From Littorina saxatilis (Eukaryota > Mollusca > Gastropoda > Littorinimorpha > Littorinidae), in NCBI RefSeq assembly GCF_037325665.1, contig NC_090255.1, positions 37,716,501 to 37,780,500 of the forward strand: a stretch of DNA of 64,000 nucleotides, written 5' to 3'. Below the pieces are notes generated by a model. The model was not told where the DNA came from. It searched no databases and saw nothing but the letters and a program-made list of their open reading frames with translations. A program made the translations under genes and the position numbers. Of the stretch, positions 27,201-38,179 are shown in pieces; within the stretch, counting starts at the first letter, position 1; each line of letters begins with the position of its first letter.

Positions 27201-27775
27201 CCATGGTTGTCGAGTCCAGTCTACCCGTTTGGAGGTTGCTGAGATGACCGCTTGTGTCCTTGGGCCTCTGTGCCGTCACACCGGTACTGTCCAGCACATC
27301 TCCGTCTTCACCAGAGCCCCGTTAGCCAGCAACCAACCCGTCCGCCATGGGAGAACCCTACCGGTATACTTCTCACAATGAAAATCACTCCCACGTTTTA
27401 GGGACAGTGAGATTTCAGCGATTTTCTTCCGACGGCATAGCTTGGTTCTGTTTCACCACCATACCACGATGAGGAGGGGATGGTCTTTTTTGTTATCTTT
27501 AAAAAAATCTCGAACAGATACCACTGCTAACTTTAAGAAATCCAGAATTAAAAAAACAAGAACGGTTAGTTATGCTAAACAGGTTTGTGGTCCGACCTCC
27601 GTGTTCATGCATTGCTGCTTTGTATTAGCTACTTGCGTGGGATTTGGGGGGTTCATTTTTTAGCAGGCTATGAGAAGAAAGTGAACATTGTGTTTTACTG
27701 TTGCAGGAGATGGTCGTCTCTCGCTGGGTGTCCTCACAGGAGAGGGAGGGAAAAGCACTGGAGGAGATTCCATAG
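18244..27775 (+). CDS. TSEN2: tRNA-splicing endonuclease subunit Sen2, eight exons
   Basis: TSEN2 is the nuclear subunit that cuts the 5' splice site of intron-containing pre-tRNAs, working with TSEN34, TSEN54 and TSEN15. Exons: 18244-18441, 19177-19316, 20678-21848, 22258-22311, 22997-23135, 24017-24177, 25798-25887, 27707-27775 (TAG at 27773). All phases agree, giving 673 residues. The N-terminus (PKARPISQQRKRRVRV, VMVKHSGDMEFLYKMGFFGK) matches the family's N-terminal block. Exon 3 is a 390-residue Ser/Asp/Glu-rich linker, so the protein is longer than human TSEN2 (465). The C-terminal nuclease domain has RSKNWVPKTGLKFG, LLYKDGPPFYHGSYSVVV and ELMFCYVIKP. The catalytic triad is Tyr570, His578 and Lys621. 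The protein ends VVSRWVSSQEREGKALEEIP. Exon 2 joins exon 3 as TSRRRYMTHLKW, matching the family's TSKRYQHSVEW. It looks functional. Confidence 0.93.
18502..18958. mobile_element. TA-flanked MITE, 457 bp, in TSEN2 intron 1
   Basis: Inverted repeats of about 38 bp, starting GGTAATCTTGAACTTTAGCG, lie at both ends and continue with mismatches inward. TA flanks both sides (18500-18501 and 18959-18960), as in Tc1/mariner-type elements. No coding sequence. Confidence 0.8.
19649..19852 (+). mobile_element. small MITE with GTCTGTTTA(C/T)GGTAAC-type ends, in TSEN2 intron 2
   Basis: Ends pair as GTCTGTTTATGGTAAC and GTTACCGTAAACAGAC. The interior has GGGTCGGTAGGTCGGG, poly-T and GGGTCGGTCGGG. A second copy in the opposite orientation lies at 37970-38179. 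Confidence 0.7.
20427..20613. repeat. possible short inverted-repeat element in TSEN2 intron 2
   Basis: The ends CAGTGGTACCGTACCTGTGATG and, inverted, CAGCAGTACCTGCGATG are related, but no target duplication is visible. Low confidence. Confidence 0.3.
23093..23522 (+). repeat. tandem triplication of the TSEN2 exon-5 end with its donor site
   Basis: Units start at 23093 (the real exon 5), 23216 and 23376. Each opens AACTGGGTGCCCAAGAC, continues through the TTTGGCTGTACTTT exon end with a GTGAG donor, and closes GAGAAATAGA. The two downstream copies have lost the upstream half of the exon and any acceptor, and gained poly-G expansions (for example 23311-23341). Confidence 0.88.
24829..25182 (-). 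mobile_element. full-length tRNA-derived SINE with 13-bp target duplication, in TSEN2 intron 6
   Basis: On the minus strand the head has a B box (GGGTTCGAATCCC), a central conserved part containing GTGCGCACGGAAAAGATCCT, and a (GAA)n tail. The 13-bp target duplication AATAATCTACTTC sits at 24816-24828 and 25183-25195. The central region is of the type shared among many invertebrate SINEs. Confidence 0.85.
26403..26943. mobile_element. hAT-like fossil 1, 5-bp target site GTTGT
   Basis: Ends CAGGGGTGGGAC and GTCCCACCACTG are inverted, with GTTGT duplicated directly outside (26398-26402 and 26944-26948). It lies in TSEN2 intron 7 and has no long ORF. Confidence 0.75.
26955..27480. repeat. unclassified moderately GC-rich repeat-like segment in TSEN2 intron 7
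   Basis: Contains two related pieces, TAGACCAATTGCCTTCC.. with TTGGTCTGCCCG and TAGACTGGTTACCTACC.. with AGTCTACCCG, suggesting an internal duplication. It resembles the untranslated end of a retroposon, but I cannot name it. Confidence 0.3.
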
Positions 27776-28925
27776 TGTGTGGGGGGGGGGGGGGGGGGGA
27801 GATTCCATAGTGTGTGGGGGGGAAGGAGATTCCATAGTGTGTGTGTGGGGGGGAGGAGATTCCATAATGTGTGTGTGGGGGGAGGAGATTCCATAGTGTG
27901 TGTGTGGGGGGGGAGATACCATAGTGTGTGTGTGGGGGGAGGAGATACCGTAGTGTGTGGGGGGGGGGAGATACCATTGTGTGTGTGTGGGGGGAGGAGA
28001 TACCATAGTGTGTGTGTGGGGGGAGGAGATTCCATAGTGTGTGGGGGGGAGATACCATAGTGTGTGTGTGGGGGGAGGAGATACCATAGTGTGTGTGGGG
28101 GGAGGGAGGAGATACCATTGTGTGTGTGTGGGGGGAGGAGATACCATAGTGTGTATGTGGGGGGAGGAGATTCCATAGTGTGTGTGTGGGGGGGAGGAGA
28201 TACCATATTGTGTGTGTGTGAGGGGAGGAGATTCCATAGTGTGGGGGGGGGTAGATTCCATAGTGTGTGGGGGGGGGAGGAGATTCCATAGTGTGTGTGT
28301 GGGGGGGGGGAGATTCCATAGTGTGTGTGTAGGGGGGGGAGATTCCATAGTGTGTGTGTGGGGGGAGATTCCATAGTGTGTGTATGGGGGGGAGATTCCA
28401 TAGTGTGTGTGGGGGGAGGAGATTGTGTGTGTGTTGGGGGGGGGGGGGGGGCTGTAGGAGAAGGTTGTGTCTCGCTGAGTGTTCTCAAAAGAGAGAAAGG
28501 GTATAGCACTGGAGGAGATTTCATAGTGTGTGTGTGGGGGGGGGGGGGGGAAGATTGTGTGTGTGTGGGGGGCGGGGCTGTAGGAGAAGGTTGTGTCTCG
28601 ATGAGTTTCCTCATAGGAGAGAGAGGGTATAGCACAGGAGGAGATTCCATAGTGTGTGTGTATGTGGGGGGAGGAGATTGTGTGTGTGTGGGGGGGGGGG
28701 GGCTGTAGGAGAAGGTTGTGTCTCGCTGAGTGTTCTCATAGGAGAGAGAGGGTATAGCACTGGAGGAGATTCCATAGTGTGTGTGTATGTGGGGGGAGGA
28801 GATTGTGTGTGTGTGGGGGGGCCGGGGCTGTAGGAGAAGGGTGTGTCTAACTGAGTTTCCTCATAGGAGAGAGAGGGTATAGCACTGGAGGAGATACCAT
28901 AGTGTGCGTGTTTAGGGAGGGGGGG
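27756..28925 (+). repeat. minisatellite derived from the TSEN2 terminal exon
   Basis: About 23 short units of 25-30 bp (GGAGGAGATTCCATAGTGTG plus G/T filler) run from the true stop codon to about 28435. Then four units of about 125 bp follow, starting at 28451, 28577, 28702 and 28827. Each long unit is a degenerate copy of nearly the whole last exon with its acceptor (TGTAGGAG versus TGCAGGAG), carrying TGA where the gene has the Trp codon of SRWVSS. Reading frames on the minus strand here are artefacts. Confidence 0.9.
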
Positions 28926-29126
28926 AGGGAGATAAGCGGTGTTTGTGTGTGTTGGGGGGAGGGGGGGATAAGCGGTGTTTGTGTGTGTTGGGAAGTGCAG
29001 GGGTTCTGTATGTCTGTTTATACCAGTGTATGTCTGTGATTATGCGAGTGTAAGAGTGCACTCATGTGCACATGTGTGTGTTTGTGTTGCGTGTGCATAT
29101 GGTCTAAGTTGCGCTTTACTGTTTTC

Positions 29127-29163
<37 letters not shown>

Positions 29164-29380
29164 ATAATAATTGAGGTGTGTGAGAACTTGTATTTTGTAT
29201 CTCTGAAGAAACATGCACTAGTCAAGTTAGAAAAACACTAATCCTTGTTCTGATTTCCCACCCTTTCTGAAATATTGCATCAGTCTTGAGGATTATAATT
29301 TCTTATTCTGAAATAAATGTTCTTTTGATTACATGTATTTTTGATTGTTCCAGAATTGGGTTTTGTTGTTTGTTTACTGT

Positions 29381-29455
<75 letters not shown>

Positions 29456-31016
29456 CTTTTGCCTGTATTACCCATAGTACAGGGGGAATACCTTCAGTAA
29501 AATTTATGAAAACATTAATGCCGTAATCTTTATCAAAATAAATCTAAATGTTATCTCAGATGTGAATAGCAAGACTACTTATGATGAATAATTATCTTTG
29601 CAAAAAAAACTTTATACCTGCAGTGCAAGCCATTCTGGGAAATATAAGTGGCACACAATCACACACACACACACACACATGCACACACGCGCGTGCGCTC
29701 ACACACACACACTCATGCATATATGTCACAGTGGAAATGAGAATGCAGTGAGATTCCGAATCGCACTAGTGGAGATTGGAATTCCAGTTTGGCAGGGCAA
29801 ACTAAAATTCTCATCTCCACTGGATATTTGCTAGTGAAGATTGGAATTCCAGTTTGCCCTAGTGCAAACGGGAATCCCGTTTCAGAGGAGATGGGAATTC
29901 CAGTTTTCACTAGGGGAAATAGGAATTGGGGGAAATAGTGTGTTCAAAGTTTTATAATTGTTGTTAAAAAAATTTCATCTTGAGTCATTCATGACTTTAA
30001 GGCTTACTCATTGCAGATATTGAAATGCAGAAATAAGAATGAATATTATTGAATTGATATAATCGAACAACACAGTAATTGCGCACAAGTTTTTTTTTTT
30101 ATCAATATCATTAAATCATATCACAAAATGAGATAAAGAGAGAGAGAGAGAGAGGGGGGGGGGGGGGGGAGAGAAAGAAAGTTTCTTTTGAGTGAACATG
30201 CATGCAAGGTTGTGTGAGACAGAATGTGTGTGTGTGAGAGGGGGGGGGGGGGGGGTAGATAAAAAGAAAGTTTCTTTGGAGTGAACATGCATGCAAGGTT
30301 GTGTGAGACAATCTGTGTGCTAGTGTGTGAGAGAGAGTAGGATCCTATTTGGAATTGTGTACGATTTGTTAGTCTGCAGTAAAGTACAAGATGTCAAATG
30401 ACTATTATTTACAATGGATGTGAATGTGTCTGTGTGCAGTATTTAATAGTGCATTACTTCAGACTTCACAATGTCAGTATGTGGAAAGCCAAGACAAAGT
30501 ACAACCACAAGCACAATTCTCTTCAGACATTGGTTCCCAAGCTCCGCAGCACTCAAACATTCTTTCAGTTTACATGTAATACAAGCTTCTTTTTTTTTTT
30601 TTAAATATGAGCACAGGTACAAACATATGAAACAACAAGTCGTGTCAATGAAGCTGTTTCTTTTCTTTTTTTTTTAAGAGATTCATATAAATTTGTATAC
30701 ATTCTTGCGCGAAATAGCATAAATGCGGATGTACGAATAATTAATAGAAATGTTACTGTTAGACAATAATTCGTCACAATGCAACACTTAAACACAAATT
30801 GCTACGCTGAAAATTCAAAAAAAATCTTAATTGATACACTCGATGCTTCACAAAATCAAATGTCAAACTAGTGGTTGTCGTGCTGGTGTAGTAGCGCCAC
30901 TGGCTGTTGTGATACATGTAGTGGGGGATTTCATAGACCAAAGGGGATTTGCAGTTCTGTCGTCTGTACATTCTATTATTCGCAAATGGACGGGTTCCTA
31001 GGGGTACGGAGCGGTC
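28926..31016. other. intergenic, tandem and simple repeats, no gene
   Basis: Holds (TG)n at 29130-29162 and 29383-29453, (CA)n at 29660-29715, a set of small inverted motifs (GGAATTCCAGTTT) at 29766-29915, and a two-unit tandem duplication of about 95 bp at 30130-30325 (AAAGTTTCTTT.GAGTGAACA twice). Nothing coding is recognised. Confidence 0.6.
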
Positions 31017-31620
31017 TGACTAATTACTACGCGACCGCACGCGACCACACGCGACCTTGCACTACCTTGCGCGACCTCAAACTAAAGCATGTACATGTAA
31101 TATTTTTATATATATAGTATCTTCACAATATTATCTGACTTTATTCCAAGTTTTAAGTCAAAGAAATTAAAAATAACGGAGTTATAATGTATGTTGCGAC
31201 GAGCCATCGAGCTAAAGTGAAATCATCGTGGTTCAGCGTCCGACCATGTTCGCATTGATTTAAGAACACAGGCTCAACCTCAAACTAAATAATATTCATG
31301 TAACATTTTATATATCTAGTATTTTCACAACATGATCATACTTTGAACCGAGTTTTAAGTTAGAGAAGTAAAAACAAAGGTAATTCTGATGCATTTTCAA
31401 TGGTCGGACGCTGAACCACGATGATTTCACTTTCGCTCGATAGCTCGTCGCAAAATACATTATAACTCTGTTATTTTTATTTTTTTTTACTTAAAACTTG
31501 GTGTAAAGTCAGATATTGTTGTGAAGATACTATATATATAAAAATATGACATGTACATGCTTTAGTTTGAGGTCGCGCAAGGTAGTGCAAGGTCGCGTGC
31601 GGTCGCGTAGTAATTAGTCA
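31017..31620. mobile_element. large foldback element, 604 bp
   Basis: Two arms of about 235 bp, starting TGACTAATTACTACGCGACC and ending in its complement, are imperfectly complementary around a central spacer of roughly 130 bp. Arm sequence related to this (TGCTTTAGTTTGAGGTCGCG) recurs three times at 36955-37400. No ORF. Confidence 0.8.
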
Positions 31621-31668
31621 AACCCTTATGGAGTGGTCTCGGTCAGCGTTGTCAGTAACCAAGACAAA

Positions 31669-31941
31669 ATGGCGCGAAAGAGAATGACACCCTTTGGTGA
31701 AGAATTCTGCAACCTCTGCATGACATCCTTTCCTTTCCCAATCAATGTCCTGTCGGAGTGTCATTTGCACAGACACAGAGCAGGTGAGTTGCAGTAAATA
31801 TTCAAGTGCAGTGGCTCCGACGTTAGACTAGAGAGTGACTAAACGGTTCAGTCGCGTGGGACGCAATGCCGTTGGTTTGTCTGTGCAGATTTCTGACACG
31901 TGTTTCTTTCAGGCAAGACTTGCTCGCGGCGAGCTGAATGA
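31669..31941 (+). CDS. candidate two-exon 47-residue Cys/His protein
   Basis: AAAATGGCG is a good start context. Exon 1 (31669-31783) ends in phase 1 at a strong GTGAGT donor and encodes MARKRMTPFGEEFCNLCMTS and FPFPINVLSECHLHRHRA. A TTTCTTTCAG acceptor at 31912 continues GKTCSRRAE and a stop at 31939. The CxxC...CHxxHxH pattern could bind one zinc ion. I do not recognise a family; exon 1 might instead be the first exon of a longer gene, or exonised transposon flank, because the foldback element ends 48 bp upstream and another repeat begins just after the stop. Confidence 0.4.
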
Positions 31942-31943
31942 GT

Positions 31944-33240
31944 CCAGTGGAACCTCCCTTTTTAAGACCCCCAAATTTAAGACTCCCTCTTTTTTTAAGA
32001 ACTTGTTTTCTCAGATTTTCTGTTTCTAAATTCTGTAAATTTACCCCCATTTTAAGGGGAGGTTCTAGTATAAAATATCACCAAAATCGCTTCAGTTGTG
32101 TTCCTATTTAGAATGGGAAATATTAATGGATTTCGGCTCAAATAAAGTCAAATGCATTGCTGACCCATATATTGTGTTAGTTAATATGTCACGACAACTG
32201 CCGTTGAGAAACAATTCAACGGAAAAACATACATTATCTAGAAACCGAAAATAGTGATTTTGGCGTTTCCTTGATAATTCTTCAAGGAGCGCACATTTTT
32301 TAAAGAAATTCAAAACATACAATAACATGTAATTGGACTACATTTTGTGGAATCAAAATTACGTTATTTTAATTAAAACGTTTATTTCATCATATTTACA
32401 TATAACGGTTTTAACTGACAAGCTATATTTTCTTTGATTTTATCCCGACCCACAAACGCCTTCCACAAAGTGTAGTCCTATAAATACTAAAAAGCCATGC
32501 TACGTTTTGTTCCAGTCGGTTGAGAACATTTTGAGTTATCAAGGAAACGGCGAAGCAAGGTGCCGAAAACATCATTCTGAGAAAAAAAGGCTTCAAAGTT
32601 TAGATACTTTTTATTCTTGTTGAAATTCACAACATTTCATAAAGATCGGTGAAAAATTAGAAAATAACGGTTTATAACTGACAAAAGCTTGGTTTTCTTC
32701 TGAAAAGTACGTATTGAAACTCAGTTATGGACAACGCACCTACTCACAAAATTTCATAAAGATTGGTGAAAAAACGGGATTTAACGGTTTTTTAACTGCC
32801 AAAAATCAACTTTTTATTCTTGTTGAAATTCAGTTAGGGACAACCAACCTAACCACAACATTTCATAAAGATCGGTGAAAAATTAGAAAATAACGGTTTA
32901 TAACGGGTTTTTAACTGCCAATAATTAACTTTTTCTTCTTGAAAAGTTTGTATTGGAGATCAGTTAGGGACAATGGTCCAATTTTGGTGTAAATCCGACG
33001 ATTAGGGACCAAGAAACAAGGAGCAGAGTGTTTTTTGGCGGTTAAACTGTCATTTTAACGGTTTAATGATTTGGTGAAATTTCTTCCACCACAATACTAT
33101 ACAATGTTTTATCTACCCATTATTGCAAGAACCCCAAAATCACAACTGAAGCGATTTTGGTGATATTTTATACTAGAACCTCCCCTTAAGACTCCCCCTT
33201 TTTTAAGACCTGATTTTTGAAGGGGGGGTTCCAGTACTGT
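31944..33240. repeat. outer inverted-repeat unit around the TTAA element
   Basis: CAGTGGAACCTCCC at the left and GGGGGTTCCAGTACTG at the right are related in inverted orientation, with TTTTTAAGAC-type motifs inside both ends. No target duplication is visible. Confidence 0.35.
32056..33185. mobile_element. TTAA-flanked DNA transposon fossil, 1130 bp, perfect 45-bp TIRs
   Basis: TIRs starting GGGGAGGTTCTAGTATAAAA are identical over 45 bp (32056-32100 and 33141-33185) and bounded by TTAA at 32052-32055 and 33186-33189, as in piggyBac and Kolobok elements. The interior has no transposase but holds about three diverged tandem units of the type TTTCATAAAGATCGGTGAAA. Confidence 0.85.
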
Positions 33241-33321
33241 ATCTTTGAATCTCAGGGAAGCTACATGTAGTAGTACACGTGTGTGTGTGTGTGTGGGGGG
33301 GGGGTTAAAGGGGGGATGCGT

Positions 33322-34047
33322 CAGCTAGTGTTGTTGCCAGTCTGAGAAGACAATATAGGTCATTTGCCGATTTGGACCTCCCTATAAAAAAAAAATAGGT
33401 CCAAATGACATGGCTTTAAAAAAAACAATAGGTCCAAATTGTACCGCCATACCTATGATACATGCAATGCAAAATAACTTACAGTCCGAAGTTAAATCTA
33501 TCTTTTTACGCAAAAATGACAATAAAACATTGAACAATGATAACACTTTATTATTTGATGTCGCTTCCTAGTTTTAATTGTTTATAAACTTTGCGAGGAG
33601 AAAGAGCCTGACATTCCTGGCCTACCCTTTCCAATACAGTGCCCGGTGTGCAAATGTAGGGATCCTGCCTGATCTTCGCATTACCATGCCGTAGTATTTA
33701 TATTGATGAACTCCACTGTTTGCGCCGTTTTCGGTAAATATGTACACCGGCTGGATCGGGTATTTCCGTAAACGCAGCCTCGAGTGTCAATGACGACAAA
33801 CACGGACTCAGCACCGAGTGCATTTTCACTCGTAGCGAACATGAGAATTTTGATCGGGGTTTTTCGACTTTGCAACTCCCATTCCATTCATTGCAGACCT
33901 TGTCCGCCTTGTACGAATATGTATCGGTCAGTTGACCACCAAAACGTAAATACTATCGGTCCATCGACCGGACAAGGCTAGGTCCAATGCGTCAAATCAG
34001 AAAGGAATGCGTCAGAGACCGAAGAGTGAGGCCTGGCAACAACACTG
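33322..34047. mobile_element. hAT-like fossil 2, 6-bp target site
   Basis: Ends CAGCTAGTGTTGTTGCCAG and CTGGCAACAACACTG are inverted. Flanks ATGCGT (33316-33321) and ATGCTT (34048-34053) match at five of six bases. No coding potential recognised. Confidence 0.6.
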
Positions 34048-34198
34048 ATGCTTTTCTGCAGGAAACCCGTTTTTTATTCACACTGGCATTTAAAATGCTG
34101 CAGAGAAAAACTAATAGACATAAAAAAAACTAATGTCATCATCTGCTAAGGATAACAAGGCACACATACACGCAGAAGTTAAGTAAGCACACACTGTC

Positions 34199-34491
34199 CA
34201 AGGGCGGATCAATTCACTTTGGAGGGGGGGGGGTTACAAAATGACTGAAGATACAAGTTGAAGGCGCCTAAGCCTCTAGGGGGTCCGGGGGCATGCCCCC
34301 CCGGAAATTTTTTTTATCCAAAGAAGCAAAATAGAGCTATCTGGTGCATCCTGAGCCAATAAATTACCTCTGAAACCTGTTGATGTATGTTTTTTGTTGA
34401 TGTATGTTTGAACTTTTTTGGGGGGGTCGGGGGTGGGGGTGGGGTTACGTAACCCGTGTAACCCCCCCCCCCCCCCCCCGATCCGCTCTTG
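34199..34491. mobile_element. hAT-like fossil 3, 5-bp target site CTGTC
   Basis: Ends CAAGGGCGGATC and GATCCGCTCTTG are inverted, with CTGTC on both sides (34194-34198 and 34492-34496). The interior holds a GC palindrome (GGGGGCATGCCCCCC) and poly-C. Confidence 0.75.
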
Positions 34492-34496
34492 CTGTC

Positions 34497-35875
34497 AGAC
34501 AAAATTCAGTAAATATGAATAAAGTTAGCACTGGAAACTGTTGTTCTTTTATTGACATGACATTCACATATGTACAGTATGTAACTTGTAATATGTAAAT
34601 GTAAGACTAACACTGTAACAGCACTTTCAGTGTTCAACTCGCATGCATCCACCAGATACAAGGCGAGTGAAGTGAGGAAGTAGTGTTTCTTAAATATAGC
34701 TCTCTCGGAGGATTTGGCAAGAATAGGCAAGCATCCCTCTGGAAATGCTCGCAAAAGTCTGGCATCTGCACCGCTAAAAACCCCATTGGCCGTTCACAAA
34801 AAGATTGCAAATTTGCTTTTCTTGTATGAACCAGTCACGTTTAATTCTTGCCTTATAGCACAAGCATGCTATTGCAAGCACAAGATCATTTCACACCCTC
34901 ACTTAACTTGCCAAGCAAATGCTGAAATGGCTGGCTGCAAGCGTTTCTCGCCTGTACAAAACATGCATCCAAAGAAAAAATCAGCAACTATAAAATGATT
35001 ATATGAGTATTGTATCTTAAAAGAGTTCTAAATACATTGTAACTTGTAAGTAATACAAAACAATTTCTAGAAAGAAAAAATAGGAGTTAAATCATGACTA
35101 AGGTTATAAGTACGTTTAAATATATATAATTGCCCTGGGGATTTTTTTACATTTATATCTTGTCTGCTCTTAGATTTAGGGGAAATGGAGAACTTTGTAA
35201 GCCCAACCTTTCAAAATGTTCTTCTGAAGGAGAAATGGGGCTGACTGACAGATGAGACGAATAACATATGAATTTACGGCCAAAGTGAATGATTTTGGCA
35301 ATAAAATAACCACATCAGAATCTAAACATGAACCAATGTTTATAAGCAGATTATGGCACATATGGTTAAGGCAATTACTGACGTTCTCAAGTAAACAGTT
35401 CGGTTCGATCACCATCTCACATTCTCAGATCAGACTGCTCAAATACATTTCACAGAATTGTACATACGTTTTGATTATTTTATGTGACCAGCACAGTGCA
35501 TACATCAACATGTAACATTTGAAAAATTGACCCAAAAAACCCATCTAGGCAAGCAGGGATTGCGCTAATAAGCTTTCAAGAAAGCACACCAGGTACATGT
35601 ATGTGTACTGACTTAAAATTGCATACCAGAACAACCTTTTCTGAAAGAGTTGTTTTCATTGTCCGAGATACTATAATCACAGAACAGCAGCGGTGCATTT
35701 GATGTATTGCCTGAAAGCCTAAGGTATTCCGTTTTCAACAAAGAATTAGCATTGGAGGAGAAAAAAAGGCACAATAGGTACATGTCAGCAAGTTTATAAA
35801 TGTGTTGAATAAGCAAACTTTGTGTCAGGGCAAACCTTGGATACAACATTCTGCTCAACAATGTCATTCACTTAA
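34497..35875. other. intergenic, nothing recognised
   Basis: AT-rich sequence without conserved frames or repeats that I can identify. Confidence 0.5.
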
Positions 35876-35880
35876 TTGAT

Positions 35881-36138
35881 CGGGGATGGCCAAATCGTCC
35901 GCCCGGTCGCCAGGGGCAAGTTAAAAATCAGCCGGGCTAGTAAAAAAACGCCTGGCAAATCGCCCGGCTGGCCAATGAAATTCTGGTCAAATGCGACCCT
36001 TTTGGTTGTAATATCAAGTTTTAAAGCCATATAAACACTGCAGATCAACTGTGGTATCAAACGGGCCAGGGAAATTTCTGTTGGGCTGCAGTGACTCTCT
36101 GGCTGGCGAGTTACAATTTTGAGATTTGGCCATCCCTG
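35881..36138. mobile_element. hAT-like MITE 4, 5-bp target site TTGAT
   Basis: Ends CGGGGATGGCCAAATC and GATTTGGCCATCCCTG are inverted. TTGAT flanks both sides (35876-35880 and 36139-36143). Length 258 bp. Confidence 0.78.
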
Positions 36139-36380
36139 TTGATACATATCATTTTGTGCATAAGTGAGCAATTAAGTACCATGTACACTTTTAGTAAAAG
36201 TTAATACATGTACAGCATACAATTTTGACAATAACAATAACAATTAAGTGATCAGAATTTGAGTAACTTTAGGAATTTTCACCCAATCATAATATAAACA
36301 GTTCACAACAAAGGTGGAAGATTTTGATTAAAATAACAAAAAGTTTCTTTATACCCAACCTATATTATATATAATATTAC

Positions 36381-37654
36381 CATACCTGTCAAGCTCTTGT
36401 GGACTCTCACCATAAGATGTTGCTCACAAAACCATAAGTTTGCACCAAAAAGCATAAGACAACGTGCAAAACTGCAGAAGTCGTTAGATTAATCACCACA
36501 AGAACTAAATACATGCACACATACTCACACAAAAACAAGAAATCAGCCTTATTTCACCCATAATCAAAAAACAAACTTTTTTCAACACTGAACTGCACTG
36601 TTTAATGTAATTTTGAAATGCAAAGCATGTTTAAATGTAAATTGTACCGAGAATCACCTAAACTTGTACAAAGACGGCACACGTCCAACCTGGCAGTCAC
36701 ACATTTACACCCTTCACAAAAATGTTACCAGAATGCACAAAAACACCACATGATAGTAAAAGCACAAGACAAGTGTGTTTTAACAACATTCATTCATTGA
36801 GCACAGTGATTCAATCATGAATGGAAACCCCAACCACAATGTGCAAAAGAGAACGTTTTAGCCAAACAGAACATGTAAAACACACAAGTTACAAGCCAAA
36901 AACTCATGTGTATCTCAACAATCAAGGACAAATACCAGATCCAAAAAAATATGACATGTAAATGCTTTAGTTTGAGGTCGCGCATATTCTAAAAACAAGT
37001 CGTATATGATTATGATCGGTTGTGACAAACATCCGGTGCTAACTTTCGCTCTCTACCTCTTCGAAAATGCATCACGAAACGCCCTTATTTTTATTTATAT
37101 GGCTTCACACTTGGTACAACGTGAGAAAATACTGTGTAGATACTAGAACAACAAAAATATGACATGTAAATGCTTTAGTTTGAGGTCGCGCGTGTTCTAA
37201 AAACAAGTCCGACATGATTGGATGTGACAGAAATCCGGCTCCTTTCGCTTTCGATCGCGAGCTCTTTGAAAATGCATCACAACTCCCTTAGTTTAATTTC
37301 TATGGCTTAAAACTTCGCACAACGTGAGAAAATACCTTGAAGATACCGAGAACAACAACAATAGTACATGTAACTGCTTTAATTTGAGGTCGCGTGTGGT
37401 CAAGCGTGGTCGCACAGTACTCTGTCAGATCGCGCTGACGGTGTGCACATGCGCGTTGCCTTGTACTTCCGCCGGATCAGTTACCGCGAGATTTTGTAGC
37501 TGTTACTTTGTTCTCGGGCGAACCTTTGCAATCTTTTTTTATTTGACCAAATTGTTTTGTAAAAACCGTAAGATCTTCGGCATACGCCGTAAGACTTAAA
37601 AAACATCAAAATTCCGTAAGAATTACGCGAAAAACGTAAGACTTGACAGGTATG
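36381..37654. mobile_element. hAT-like fossil 5, 6-bp target site TATTAC
   Basis: Ends CATACCTGTCAAG and CTTGACAGGTATG are inverted. TATTAC is duplicated at 36375-36380 and 37655-37660. Nested inside are three roughly 190-bp tandem units (about 36950-37440) related to the arm of the foldback at 31017-31620. Confidence 0.78.
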
Positions 37655-37969
37655 TATTACCCAGTGAGATATGGGCGTGTTATAAATTCTCGTATTATTA
37701 TTAGTATAAGACTCGCTAAACCATCACAGATACTGTCAGGCTTTTACACACAGTACAAACACCCTTTCATTTACACACTCACCGCTTTTGAACAATCCTA
37801 GGTGCCCTACGTAAAAAGTGAGCAATTTTCAAATAATTAATTTTGTGGATTGTCTGATAACAAAATCGGACGGTGCGTTTTGGCGCTAGACCAAACTTTT
37901 AAAATCTAAATAATAAATTGACAGCTTGTTACACAAACATTTTTAAATCAGGCCCCCCCCCAAAAAAAT

Positions 37970-38179
37970 AGTCTGTTTACGGTATCCCGACCGACCCTAT
38001 TTTTTCGCGCGTCCCTAGACTTTTTTTTTGACATTTGGGGGGGGGGGGGGGGGAAAGAAAAAGAAAAAAGTCTTTGTTTTTTGGCAAAATAACTTAAAAA
38101 TATGTTTTTTTGGAGGGGAAAAACAACCATCTCGACCTACCGACCCTATTTTTGTTGCCTATGTTACCGTAAACAGACT
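37970..38179 (-). mobile_element. second copy of the 19649-19852 MITE, reverse orientation
   Basis: Ends GTCTGTTTACGGTA and TACCGTAAACAGAC, with the same internal CGACCGACCC and CGACCTACCGACCC blocks, inverted relative to the intron-2 copy. Confidence 0.7.

Noticed and set aside
27625-28650. Long minus-strand frames rich in Pro-Pro-His-Thr over the TSEN2 minisatellite
   Set aside because: They exist in several frames at once because the repeat unit is G/T-rich and nearly stop-free; no conserved domain.
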